Shown: positions 43,526 to 55,631 of the stretch, in pieces
Layout: each line of letters starts with the position of its first letter
Numbering within the stretch: position 1 is the first letter of the stretch
Assembly (NCBI GenBank): GCA_001566295.1
Contig: KQ964247.1
Coordinates: 868,001 to 932,000, forward strand
Direction of reading: 5' to 3'
Origin: Microdochium bolleyi
Taxonomy: Eukaryota > Ascomycota > Sordariomycetes > Xylariales > Microdochiaceae
Length of the DNA stretch: 64,000 nt
Position numbers and translations under genes: made by a program
The notes under the pieces: model-generated
What the model saw: only the letters and a program-made list of their open reading frames with translations
Databases searched by the model: none
What the model was told of the DNA's origin: nothing

Positions 43526-44437
43526 TCATGTCGATACCGCCGCGCTTGTCGATGCTGTCGTGGCACCCGTCGATGCTGCCGCGGCCATCTCCTGGTGCCA
43601 CATGTTGAGCCCCGTCGTCAGCGCCATGAGGTCGAACCGCTCGCCCAGCTCACCCGCCAGCGCGCTGCCCCGGAATCGGAACTTGAAGGCCTTGGTCATG
43701 CTCCAGCTCGGGTTGTGCGCCCACACGGCCACAACCTCCTTGCCGTCGCTCGTCGTCCCGTCGTCCCGCGCGTGCCGCTCTCCTCCGGGCCCGCGGAACG
43801 CCTCGCTAGACAGTCTCACCAGCTTCCACCCTCGCTGCCACCTGCTGCCCAGCTCCCGCACCTCGTCCCCCCTCGTGGTCCGCCACTCAAAGTCCTCTCG
43901 CCGCAGCTGCCCGTTGGGCCCGCTCGGGACCTCGATACTGAAAGTGTACACCAAGTGCGACCAGCTCGTCGATGTCGATATCGTTTCTTTGACGTGCTCG
44001 GCAGAGCCCGAGCCTGGCAGCGGCGGTAGCGAGATGTCGTACTTTCTCCCCCACATTGACGCTCGCGTAACGCCCGTGAGCATCTGACCATTATCACTGC
44101 TGGGGCCGTCAAAGATGGTGAGCTCGGGATGCTTGCGCGACCACCCAGACCCGGTCTTGACGGCAAACAAGGGCATGTCGCGATGCTCGCCAAGGTGGAA
44201 TGTCCGGCTCAGCTTGCTCGGCCAGTACGCGTTGACGGCGGCCGGGATCCTGCCAGGCTTGCGAGGCAGCTCTTCGATAGACGACGCGGTTGAAGATCGT
44301 CTCTCAGCCTTGTCTTCAGTAAAGTCGTATGGAGGCGCGTCGGCTTTGTCGCCAGTATTGCCCGTGTAAGCTGGGAGGCTCTCGTCTTCGATGGGCCTGC
44401 TGACCTCCTGCGGCCGTTCCTTCTTGAGAAGTCCCAT
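43526..44437 (-). CDS. uncharacterised fungal protein (303 aa), possible tubby C-terminal-like fold
   Basis: Single exon, 303 residues. The N-terminal ~65 residues are polar and acidic, with a Pro-Pro-Tyr motif (APPYDF near residue 35) and a second LPAY that could recruit WW-domain E3 ligases. Residues ~70-285 look like one beta-rich domain of alternating hydrophobic strands (FHLGEHRDMPLFAVKT, ELTIFDGP..., KEVVAVWAH, KAFKFRFRG). The pattern of short strands around a final hydrophobic helix (ERFDLMALTTGLNMWHQEMAAA) is what the tubby C-terminal/LURP-one-related fold shows; this assignment is inference and I see no diagnostic motif. The tail is Ala/Thr/Ser-rich. A TATA-like run lies ~110 nt upstream. 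No membrane segment or signal peptide. Confidence 0.83.
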   Translation of the reverse strand: MGLLKKERPQEVSRPIEDESLPAYTGNTGDKADAPPYDFTEDKAERRSSTASSIEELPRKPGRIPAAVNAYWPSKLSRTFHLGEHRDMPLFAVKTGSGWSRKHPELTIFDGPSSDNGQMLTGVTRASMWGRKYDISLPPLPGSGSAEHVKETISTSTSWSHLVYTFSIEVPSGPNGQLRREDFEWRTTRGDEVRELGSRWQRGWKLVRLSSEAFRGPGGERHARDDGTTSDGKEVVAVWAHNPSWSMTKAFKFRFRGSALAGELGERFDLMALTTGLNMWHQEMAAAASTGATTASTSAAVST

Positions 44438-44545
44438 CCTGGCTTGAAGATGATGATGTGGATAGTGGAGTTGCGAATCGATACGGTGTGGTTTGGCCAG
44501 AGCAGCCGTCAGAGAAACACGGGTCGTACCCGAAGGCCAATCCTG

Positions 44546-44556
44546 TATATATATAT
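44546..44556 (-). promoter_or_regulatory. alternating TA run, candidate TATA box
   Basis: Five and a half TA repeats lie ~109-119 nt upstream of the 303-aa gene's ATG, the best TATA-like element in that promoter. Confidence 0.35.
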
Positions 44557-45586
44557 CTTGAACAAATAGGCAACATTACTCTAAGCATCAATTCGATGCC
44601 TGATGCCCTCAGCACGATTACACCCTCGCCAAGCAACCCACACTGGTCCCCGAGCCCCACTCGAAGACGTCATTCTACTACAGTCCACAGGGCTGAGCTC
44701 CCCCGGGCACCTTTTTGTCTCCATTTCGGGGCCGGGCTTATTCAGACAACAGTCAAAGTACCTTCAATTACTGCATCTAGCCTAGCAACTCGTGTGTAAG
44801 GCCGGTCGGTAAGGGGCGAAGCGTGGTTGCACATGACCGTCTTGCCTGGATCAGGGGCGATTCTGCGCACTGCACTCGACAACGGCCACGGCCAGGCCAG
44901 GCCTCGCCAGCCAGCCCCCTGGTCAGCCTCAGCCACGCTCTTCGGCATCGCCTATTCCCACACGACTCTAGAACCCCACAATCACACCACCCTGCTGAAG
45001 GCCAACCAACGACATCTCATCGCCATCCACGACCTGTTTCGACATCAAAGATCAAATTCAAAGAGGTGAAAACTTTTAGAAACCCAACTGGCACCAGCTT
45101 AAAAGGGGACTGGACCCTAACGCGGAGTCGCGCATACCGCAAGAAGTCATGGATCACAGTGATGTATCTCGGCGAATGTCATTCTTTCCAGTATCCTCTC
45201 TCATCCGCGCTTCTCACTTTATATAACACAACAACCAGCAGCGTAAAGGCAGAGCAAAAAGGGGAAACAAAGTAAACTCTATGCTCCAAACACCGAAGGA
45301 AGCCCTGGTATAATAGCCAAAGAAAAACCAAAAAACCAAAAGTGCGTTGTGTGATACCATTACCAGAGGCATGGGCGAATTACCCCCCCTCCTATACCTC
45401 TCACCCTGCGCCGTTGTCGGATTCGTTACAAACATACATTCGACGTGTCGTCGTGTTGTCACAAGCTGCCGTCATGAAAGGCGACATGCCCAATGTGCGT
45501 TCTCCCTCTCTCTCATTGCGTCGCATCATTCACGCCCTCGCTGCCAACTCCCCGGTTGTCTCCATGTCTCATAAACCTTCATCGTC
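44557..45586. other. intergenic region (1 kb)
   Basis: This lies between the promoter of the 303-aa gene and the 3' end of the RhoGEF gene. Only short frames; no element recognised. It is AT-richer near 45,200-45,350, consistent with the RhoGEF 3' UTR. Confidence 0.45.
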
Positions 45587-48500
45587 TCACTTCTCGGCAT
45601 GGCCAGTGTTGAGGAGCATCTCGAGAACAATCTGCTGCCCCGCGACCTCCGGGTGCGCCATGCAGATCTTGACCGTGCCCTTGGAGTCGGTGCCCGTCTC
45701 CATCAGGTGCGGCGGCTGCCCGAGCCCCGGCGGGTGGCTGTAGAAGCCTCCCGTGGGGCCGCGGACGCCGTAGTCGAGCACCCTGACGTCGCGGCCCGCG
45801 ATAATCTGGCGCAGGCGGCCATTCTCGGCGTTCCGCACCTCAACGTAGTCCTCGTTGAACAGCAGCAGGTACTGCCCGTACATGGTCGCACCTTTTGCCT
45901 TCTTCTGCTTGCCCGAATACTCCATGATAACGCTGCGGCTCACGTCGCCGTGCTTGTCGATGTAGACGGCGCAGTCCTCGTAGGCGAGGATGAACTCCTG
46001 GTCGTTAAGGCGGAACATGCCGAGCGGCTTCTGCTCCTTGATACGATTGGCAATGTTGGCAATCGCTGGCTGCTTGGTGTCTGGGATTGACATGGGCACC
46101 TTCTTGTCCAGTGTCATCAGCTCGAAACCCTTGGCCGTCGCAATGGCGATGTATGACTGGAATATGTTGAGCCCGAAGCAATCAACGGGTAGGTAGAACT
46201 CGTCGTAGTCCCGGAAGCTGTCAGTCGAGCCGCCGCTCTTACGGCTGCTGCTGAAGATCCGAGACTTCTTCTCAGACGACTTCTGGAAGACGGGCTCCAA
46301 GACCTTGAATGTGCTGTGCAAACTCTCCTTGCGCTTGTAGAAGACCAGCATTCGCTCCTTCATACGCGCAGTCGCGAAGAATGAGACATCCTTGGCGAGC
46401 CTCAACGGTGATCGGCGGTGACTGTCATTTGCAGGAGCTGGGAAATTTGAAGGTGGTGCAATAACGTCGAGAGGGTAGGAGATCAGGTTTCTCTCCGACA
46501 GGACCAGGACGACAGAGAACTCTTCCAGCACGGCAATCTGTGAGACGCGGGCGGCGGCCACAGTCTATTCTGCGAGTTAGCGCATGATGCTATATCAGTT
46601 CCACAATATGACGGTCAAACTCACCTTGATCCAGTTGCGCTGGTCGCTAGCTTCGGACACACAGACGCCAACGTCAGTACCCACTGCGACCATGCTCTTA
46701 CCAAAGGCAGAGAAGCCGGTCGCGCAATTCACACTCGCTCGGGAGATTGGCGCCGGGCCACGACCAGGCCCAAAAGTCCTTTCCAGCTCCCGAATAGCTC
46801 TGTCAAGAGGAGTACCCCGGATGTGTACTCCGCCGACGTACTTGCCGACAGCAGACACCGCATCATAAGCAAACGCGCTATCTGCCATGACTCTGAGCCG
46901 GAACGGCTCCGCATTCTGAGCATGAAGTGCCTTAGCATGACGGGTCTTCGCCTCAATGATACGATCGCACCAGTCTTGTCTCGACTGCGCCGTGGTGGCA
47001 AAGAGCGTATAGACTTCGTGTCCTAGATGCTTTATGCGGAAAGGATAGAGGATCTTGCCGTCAATCTCCGCCGAGTTCGTGGCAGCAAGGCGATTGACCG
47101 ACGCTGAGCCAATGGAAGAACTAGTAGCCGTGTGCTCAAGACCAGGTCGATCTCCGTTAGACGTGACCTTGTTGAGACGATTGACATCCGCCGTGGGTCC
47201 TGTTCGCGTGAGTGGCGCTGCAATTCCCTTCTGTTTGGATATTGGGTCATCTTGGCTACTCTCAAGGAACAGGAGCGGCATTGGGATAGGCTACAGAGAT
47301 AAGTCAGTATGTGCGATGTTTTTTTGCACGGATGAAGGTGCTTACCTCTCTTGAGACGTCGTATTTCTTGTCTTGCCTACCGCCCACGATGAGCTTCGCA
47401 AGGATGAGGTAGTGATCGAATAGGAGTGCGTGTGTGTCGACCCAGCGGACGCCCTTCGAGCCAAGCCTCTGCAAGTCACCCTCCAGGATCAATTCACGAC
47501 CCAGGTGGTCTAGGTTCAGATCTGCGTGGAAGCCAGGCCGGAGCACCAGCATCTGGTTGAGCTCAACCATGGTAACCTTCTTCTGCATCTCATCGACCCT
47601 GGCATCCGCTTCAAGCGCGACATTCCGAACCTCATCAATTGCCTTGGCGAGGTTCGACTTCTCTTCGGTGTCCGTAATCATGTGCTTGTGGACTGTCTGC
47701 ATGAGCAGGATGTATCGCTGCAGTCGTGTAATTGGAGACTTTAGAAAGGTACTCCAGTCGAGTCTTGCCGACAGCGGGTTGTTCTGGTTCCGATCCAGGT
47801 ATTGCTTGAACAAAAAGTTCCTCTCCGACTCCTTCCTGACCAGATACTGCGCATTCGGATAGGCGGAGGCATACTCGATGTATACAGATCGGGCGGCACG
47901 GATCCATTCCCGGAAGATATCGCTGAAGCCGACGATCCAAGGCCCTTGCTCTTTCTGCCGGTACTTAAGCTGAGCGAGAAGATGGTCCTTGTTGATTTGC
48001 TGCACACTCTCGGCCCGTCCAAACACCGCACTGACAAACTTGTCGAGTCGATTTTCGGCCACGATTCGTGGTTGAGAGTGGACGAGTTGGTCCCGATACA
48101 GGATGCGCAGGACATCGAGCTGGCCCATGTACGTCTCCTCGCTGGTCACGATCTCATGCAGGATGTTCTGCCTTTCAATCTCCTTCTTCGGCTTGTCCTC
48201 CAAATCAGCGTGCTTCAAGCCGTAGAAGGTAAACCAGTCAATGGGCTTAGGACCACCTGCCATGACCTCATCGAGATTGGCCTTCTTCAATGTCCTTGTG
48301 CAGTGGTAGGAATAGCACCTGGGGGAGACCTCATGACTCGCAATCTCGTTGTCAACCTCGTGTGCTTTTGGCGCGTAGCATCCATAGCCAGTAAGTTGCC
48401 AGAGGACACCCGAGATAGAGCCATGTCCAAACTTAAGCCACTCTTCCTCAGGCACGAGGATGCCGGCAGCCAACATTGTCTCTGCAACCTGCGCACTCAG

Positions 48501-50888
48501 GGCTTCCGCATCGGCAACGTTCATGGTCGGGACCTTAAGACAGAATAGTCGCACCAGGCCATCTTCGACTGTCTTTCGCTTCAGGTCAGGCTCCCCATCA
48601 GCCTGTTCTCGGATCCATTGCGCAACACTGCTCAACGCCCACGGCTCAAAGCAACGCTGAACGTCCACGTGAGTCAGCTTTTCGGGCTGGAATCTCTTCC
48701 GCTTGCCTGTGGGTAATGTAATATTGTCGTAGTTCAGAGATGGTGTCGTGTTTCCTGCCTCGTACACGTCGTATTGTCCACCCTGCTGCACAGCCAGACG
48801 CTGCTGTTCTCGCATGTGCCTAACACGAGAGTTGCGGTCTTCCGCTGCATCTGTTTTCGATCTTCCCGGAGGCTGGACTTGAGGCGTAACGCTGTGACTT
48901 GCGAGTGATATTGAGCGCTCAACTTGAAGCTGCTGCGCATTTTGACCGTAGAGGGCATCTGGCCCGTCGTAACCCTGCGACCCCCCGGAAAGCGAATAGC
49001 CATGCCGCTGTGACTGCCGTGCTGAAAGTAACGAATTGCTATCCGTCGCAAGAGGTATAGCTGGAAGCGGTCGATTCGAGAGTCCAGGATGATAGAACAT
49101 GTCCGGATAGTCCTCTTTGTGGGGTGATTCACTGCCAGTTTGCCGCGAGAGGAATTGCTCATCATCTTCGTCGAAGCTCAGACGATGGGCCCTAGGAGGC
49201 TGCAAGCCACCAGTATTGCCGTAGTCGACATCGGCTTGTTCGAAAGCAGGATATCTGCTACTGTCATGACTCCTCTGAGAAGCGTGGGCCCTGCGGGGGG
49301 TCCCGAGTGTTGTGTTTTCGGGCGACGACGTGTCGAATTGAGGAGAACCCACATTATTATCGTAGTTGAGCCCGCCCGAAAAGCCGCCTCCTGCCAACCC
49401 CAGATCCATGCCTGCATAGTCGCTGTCGCTGCCCGGCTCCTCTGCATGGGTAGGCAACTGAGGCATGGATACCTCAGGTTGGCTGAAGTATGGGAATGAG
49501 ATCGAACTGCTCACAGTGCTCAGTCGTCGGTCGTCTTCCTCGGCTTGCATCAGCGCCAAGGCCCCTCCAGCGCCCTCGGGGTCGCTATCGTCGTCGTCCA
49601 GGCCAGCCTTGCTCTGGGCATCCCCAAAACTATTCCGGTGAACCGTCGAGGCAACTGAAGAGTAACGATGGACGCCAGACGGGTCATCCTGATTTGTCAG
49701 AGTCGTTGCTGCTGAGTGGTAGCTGGAGGTTGAAGTAAGTCTCCTAAGATTTTGCAGGTCGCCAGCCGTGACAGCACCATTGCGCTGATCGAGCCCGCCA
49801 GGCCTGCCTCGATGCGACCCTGTGCCTCGCGACAGCTCAGCTTCGATATCCTGCATGATATCTTCTTGCGTGTACATCTCTTCTGAACCATATGTGCCAT
49901 TTCGACCTTCGGTGCCCTGCTGATTATCGAGAGGCCTGCTCGGGAGAGGGGCGTTCGTCGGATGTCGCGCAAGCCCAGGTGAACCAAGTGAATGGCTAGA
50001 CTGTGAATGCAGAGGAGAGGCATTCACACGGCTGTTGAAGGAAGCATGCTCGCTCGGATTGTACGCGGGGCCGACCGGTATTTGTGAGTATGCTGGGTAC
50101 GGAGCATGGGGCGATGCTGGCGGTGGCGGCAGAGCCGGAGAAGGGGCGGCGGAGTTGTTCGAGTACCCGGTACTGGCATATTGTGAGTAGGACGAGTCGT
50201 ACGAATGTGAAGACGGCGGGGGAACAGGACTAGAAGCGGCGGGGTAGTTGGTCGTCGTGTGGTCGAAACCTGTTTGATGAGCCGAAGGCGATTGTGTTGC
50301 GTTCGATTGCCAGTATGGAGATTGGCTGTAAGTGGGTGACGCAAGGGACTGCTGGGCATGGTTGTTACTGGAGTAGTTGTTGTACCCGGAATAAGTCTGA
50401 GTTCGTTGGGGCGAGCCTGGTGTCGCATACGCAGCTGGATTATAACTCGCCGCCGTAAAGTTAGTCGGAGGTGCGACTGGGCTGTATGGTGCGGACGAGG
50501 CGTTCGAGCTTGTGTGACCCCATCGACTGCTCGGCGCAGGATGGTATGGTAGGTTGGTCGACGGCGAACGAGCAAATGCCTGCGGGTTGTACGTGGATGG
50601 CGTGGGAGGGGTTTGGGCCGCGTACTGGCTTTGATAACCACCGCTCCCCTGCGCGGTCCGACTCCGATCATTTGACTGGGCGAGGAACAGTTCGTCCTGG
50701 CCACTGGAGGCATTGGTGTTGAGAGGCTGCTGGTACCCATGCTCAAAGCCCGTCGCATCGTCCCCGTTATTGAAGCTCGGTCGCCTCGCTGGAGCCACAG
50801 GTTGTCCCTGATTATGCTGATTGGGTGTCGGGTACTGAACGGGGGGCACGTGGCCATATCGCCGCTGGTCATCACCGCGGAATGACAT
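45587..50888 (-). CDS. ROM2: Rho1 guanine nucleotide exchange factor (Rom1/Rom2 type), 3 exons
   Basis: Exons 50888-47346, 47290-46625 and 46564-45587 join in phase 0 to 1728 residues. Domain order is Rom2-like: a long disordered N-terminal half (residues 1-~730; Ser, Tyr, Pro, Gln, Asn), a DEP-like domain (~735-835; LTHVDVQRCFEPWALSS...), a RhoGEF/DH domain (~900-1095, with conserved SPITRLQRYILLMQ), a PH domain (~1110-1290, split by intron 1 and carrying a Ser/Thr/Asn-rich insertion) and a C-terminal CNH (citron homology) domain (~1310-1710). Such proteins load Rho1 with GTP at the plasma membrane and drive the cell-wall-integrity pathway and glucan synthesis. The start is the first ATG; the upstream frame begins at a non-ATG codon. 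It seems longer than typical family members because of the N-terminal region. Confidence 0.95.
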
Positions 50889-53250
50889 ATTGCTCCAGAA
50901 AGACGACCTTCTTGATGCCGTATGCGACCGTTGGTGAAGGCGACTACTCGTGGAGAGTTCAGCTGTTGACAGGGCTGTCCGGAGTTCGGTGGCCTGCACG
51001 AGGTTGGCAGGGCGCGGGCGGCGGCTGGTGCTTCCTACAAGACTACGATCGTTGTCGTGCGCGCGATCAATCAGTGCAAGCAACGACTTTCAAAGACGCA
51101 ACCTGTGGCTTTGAATGTGACGTAGTTGAATAGCAGCGCGAAGGCGCTATGTCGGTGGGCGTTAGCTCGCAGTGGCGATATCTTGGTGGGATAGCAGCGT
51201 CTGATGCTTGATACTGCTGAGAGTGAGCGGCGGGTGCGCATGCGCGAAAGGCGTGTGTGGACGCTTCCTGCTGGCCTGATCGTGTTGTGCCTGGAGTTCG
51301 GTCGACAATCTAGTTGTCGTGATCGTGAGGAGGGCTGTGGAAGAATGCGACCAAGGCCCGCCGAGCCGGCTGTCAGACAAAGTCGCTGATGGTGGCAGGG
51401 TCTCAACGATGTGGACCAGCAAATTGGAAAGAGGCGGGGGTGAGGGGGTGCCGAAAGCTGTGGCCGTCAAGGACAGAAAGCCGCTAAGCTGGGATGCGCT
51501 GACTGAAACATTGATGCACGACACAAGCTGTGATAGATGCCACGCGACGTGGAGTGGTCCGAGAGCACGAGATGGTGCTGGGATGGCAGCGCTGCAAGTC
51601 CGACTCCAGCAGAATGGAGATATGGAGGAGAGGGTGGCAGGCGTCGTCGTTTCGGTGACCTAAATGCGAAGGACACGGGAGGTGTGGGGAGCGCGCGGCC
51701 GCTCACTCCTGGGTTCAACGGGCTGTGGCTGCGGCCAGACTTGGTGGCACTCACACATGTCATCAGTCAACTTCCCCCTTCACCCAGGCCGGGCCAAGGC
51801 ACTCGAATCGTGCCGTCCGCAAGGCTCCGGCACCCGTCCTGGGGGCGATGCATAATCAAACATATCTCTGCATATAGTCTTCTCTGTGATCCGCAAGGGC
51901 AGCCAAGGTACAAAACTCGACTGGAAGACAGCGAACGATCATCGTGCTTGGGTCAGGGCTAGTTTGACTTGTGTGAGAGGCTCAACACGCTAGTAAGCAT
52001 CCACACGTCAGAGCTGCCCACGGCTCTCGGAGCCAGATCCTCGCGACCTGGCATATCTGCTCTGATATCACGACTGCACATAGTATGCACATCGCAGCGT
52101 CGGTTATAGCAAGTGTCCACTGGAAGATAGATCCACGTTGTGCCGCAAATGAAGGTCTTCGGTTGCCGGGTTTTGTCTCACTCTCAACGCTTTGGTACAT
52201 TGCCATTCCCGACAGTGGTCGGGCGCTGATGCTCAGACAATACCATATGGGGAGTTGTGGTTGGAAACGGCCCTGTTCTACTTTTGAAGCAGCATTAAAC
52301 GTCGAATACAAGTTCCGGGGCACTCTGGGAATGCCTGCGTCTCTACACATTTGACTGTTGGTTGCAGAGCTATGCCAGACATTAGCGGGTGCTGTTTTGT
52401 TCGTTTGTCATTGTAAGAAAGCGTGCGACTGTACGGCTTGCCGCGGTGTGGACTTTGCGAACTCCAACATGTGATCTTGATAATCCACGCAGGCAGGCTG
52501 TCTGATCCGATCGGATTTCGAGGCTGGCTGGCTGCCTGGCCTGCGGGTCCTCCCGTGTGAACATCTACGAGCGTAGGCCTGCCAGCTTGTCGAGAGCGTG
52601 TGAACTTAAGGTGGTCTCGTATACGCCTGTCAGGTATTGGGAGGATTGCGACCTCGGGTCTTCATCATGGAGGATGCAATCTTACACCTGACGCATGAAA
52701 TAGAAGCCTCTTTCCATATGTTTTATGGTTAACTCGACTCGTTACGCGGTTGTGGCTGTGGCTGGTTGTACTTTGTACTTAGTCCGGAACACGGTGTCGT
52801 CGTGCGATGACGCGGGGCACTGTCCGAATTACGTCAGCCCCAGCTCCTCAAGCTCCGAGCGGCGAGGGGATGCTCGGGGAGAGCTCGGCTCCAGCGGGTA
52901 GGCTACTGCAGAAGGGCTAGCTCTCTCGGGAGCTGCTCAATGGCGTAAGGAGCTCTTCAAGGTTAACTTACTCAGCAGAAGCGAGAGCGGCAGTTCTGAC
53001 AAATGATGGCAGGCAACCCGCCCCTCCCGAGAGTGCTCGGCCAGTGATGGTGGGAGTGAGAGCAGAGCAGCACCGTTTGCCCCAGCGGCGACCTCGGGAG
53101 CGGACGAGGGGGTGGAGTGGCCGCTCTTCTACTGCTTTCCCCTCCCCCTCCCAGAGCTTCGGCTTTCCAGACTTTTGCAACTCTCCTCCAGCGTGAAGCA
53201 TCAACACAAACAAACACAAATCAACAAAACCCACTTACAACACCGTCAAA
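50889..53250. other. divergent 2.4 kb promoter region of RhoGEF and SOD1
   Basis: The start codons of the RhoGEF gene (-) and SOD1 (+) bound it. No coding motif was seen. The SOD1-proximal part has CT-rich blocks (53140-53160) and several CCCCT stress-element-like cores (for example 53023-53027), which may respond to general stress regulators. Confidence 0.45.
53194..53250 (+). promoter_or_regulatory. CA-rich 5' leader of SOD1
   Basis: The bases before the SOD1 ATG are almost all A and C (ACACAAACAAAC-like), an unstructured leader typical of highly expressed fungal genes. The start context is CAAAATGG. Confidence 0.4.
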
Positions 53251-54237
53251 ATGGTCAAGGCTGGTATGTGCGATCCTTAATCCACCAGTTCCCGAGCTAC
53301 CGGGCCACTGTATCGGCTGGCGTCACTGTGATTGGCCGTGTCGAGGCGTCATGGCTGCAGCCCACCACCCGGATGCGCACATTTGCGCTGGAATCGAGCA
53401 CCGTGATGGCTACCTTGACGGCCAGGAGCCCTCATTGGGACCCTGAGCAAGCATCACTAGCCCGTCCATGCCATGTGGCACCCCTGCTTCCTGTCCGCGG
53501 CTCGTTGTCTTCAATTGTCTATCCCACGTGGAAATACTCCAGACTGACGGGCTGACACTGTCCGAATCTCTAGTCGCTGTTCTCCGTGGTGACTCCAAGG
53601 TCACCGGCACTGTCACTTTCGAGCAGGCCTCCGAGTCCGAGCCCACCACTGTCTCCTGGGACCTCCAGGGCCACGACCCCAACGCCAAACGTGGCTTCCA
53701 CATCCACACCTTTGGTGACAACACCAACGGCTGCACTTCCGCCGGCCCTCACTGTACGTCCTAACTCCATGCGAGACATGGCTCTGGCCGTCTGTCGCAG
53801 ATGCTGCGCACCTTCAGTTCAGATGTCGCTGACATCGTCACAGTCAACCCCCACGGCAAGACCCACGGCGACCGCGGCGACGAGAACCGTCACGTCGGTG
53901 ATCTCGGCAACATCGAGACCGACTCCAATGGCAATGCCAAGGGCTCCGTCCAGGACAAGCTGATCAAGCTCATCGGCCCCGAGAGCATCGTCGGCGTAAG
54001 TCAACACGGCTATTCACTGATGGCCTGGCCACGGAGCTAACCATACCCAATAGCGTACTGTCGTTACCCACGCCGGCACCGACGACCTCGGCAAGGGCGA
54101 CAACGAGGAGTCTGCCAAGACCGGCAACGCTGGTGCCCGTCCTGCTTGCGGTAAGTCGGAACATCGCTCAACAACTACTGTGTGAGTTTGCATGTGCTAA
54201 TGTAAGACGAATAGGTGTCATCGGCATCTCCAACTAG
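53251..54237 (+). CDS. SOD1: Cu/Zn superoxide dismutase, 5 exons
   Basis: Exons 53251-53263, 53574-53753, 53844-53995, 54054-54150 and 54215-54237 join to exactly 154 residues, the canonical fungal length. It converts superoxide to oxygen and hydrogen peroxide in the cytosol and intermembrane space. Counting Met as 1, the copper ligands are His47, His49, His64 and His121; the zinc ligands are His64, His72, His81 and Asp84; the intramolecular disulphide is Cys58-Cys147; and the substrate-guiding arginine is Arg144 (in GARPACG). All are present. The first exon is only 13 nt and the last 23 nt, and intron 1 (310 nt) is much longer than the others (58-90 nt). A small difference is VVTHAG, where VVVHAG is commoner around the copper His. 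Confidence 0.98.
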
Positions 54238-55631
54238 ACTGTACCAGATATGTCACGATGAGGTAGTCATATAGCTGCAATCTGGTGACTGAACTACAAG
54301 TCTGCCGAATCGGAGCTCAAATCCCAGGCATATAGTATCTTTATCGTAAAAAACAACAGTTGGGGCCCATGTAATTGAACTCTGGCCATGCCCAGGTGTC
54401 GTTGTTCGCATGTTCAAAGTCGAAATGAGTCTGCATATAATACCAGGCTTGTAACCTCACAGGTCCTTGCCTCGAAACTGCAGCTTCTATGCCACACACA
54501 ACATGGTAGAATTTCAGATCCTTCCCGTGACTGCAATATCGGCGTAGAGAATGCCCTCTTGAGTCCGTTGGTGTGATGGCTTTGGTACCTTTAGACCTCG
54601 ATTGTTGCGACCTCCGCTCAGTGTTGGCCACTCCTGGCTGGGGCTCGAGGGGCTCTGCCAGCTCCGATTTAGGCGCACATCGGACCCCTCAAGGGTTCCA
54701 GCCGAGCCAGCTTCGAGGTCCAGCCCTGGAGAGCTCGAGCTTACCCCTGCACCTTCCCCACTCTCCACTGATGAGGACACAGCTCAATTGACCACACCTC
54801 TCGACCTGCAGACACCTCACGACACACAAACATCGCCTCACCCCTCTCCATTTACTGCCTTGTGAACCACACACGAGAACAATCCGCGGCTTCTTTGCTG
54901 GACAGAAGCCCAGTCGACCCTCTCTCATTTGTATCAATTATCTGCTTTGCTCCTTTCCTCACACACAGCGGCACACGAGCTCATCCATATAGCTCGGTTG
55001 CCCCAGTTGTAGAGCTTGGTAGGTTCTCTTTCGTCGTCATATCCTTCCAATGTCCGCATGTCACATGTCCAACGCCGATGCTGGCAATGCTCCCGGCTCT
55101 TAGCATCACACAACCACCGTCGGCGTTGCAATGACATACGCAGGGCAAGTTCATCATGTCCACGGCCAGCTGTTGCCCCCCCCCCCCTCTTCCGACACGC
55201 AGCATTCAGGGTCCATCGTCGCCGAATTCACAGATGCCCCTTGTCTAAGGCTAGGTCGGATGTCCTGAATGTCAATTGGCATGACTCGAAAGCAGGCAGT
55301 CCCGTGCAACGACCATCTTCGATGGCCAGGAGCGAGCTGAGTTGTGTCAAGTGGTTTTGAGCACCAGAGGCAAGCAGCGGTCAGGACTTGCGATTCTGCC
55401 TCGGACCCCTGGCCGCCACTTAGGCACAATTTGATCTCTCCATAGCCTCACTTCCCACAATGTCTCAGAAGCAGCACTGGTCTTTGCACATTCTCTTTTC
55501 CTGCATCCGAAGACGAATTCATCTTACGCTTTCTCCGAAGCTCAGAGGACTGACAGTCTGTCATAGGCTTAGCGGCGTACTCATAACTTGTACTATTAGC
55601 ATAACCTGTAACGCATCACAGGGTTTGCATC
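54238..55631. other. intergenic region between SOD1 and Tudor-SN
   Basis: SOD1 3' end and Tudor-SN promoter. It includes a 12-base C run (55176-55187). Only short frames were seen. A 5'-leader intron of the Tudor-SN gene cannot be excluded. Confidence 0.45.
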
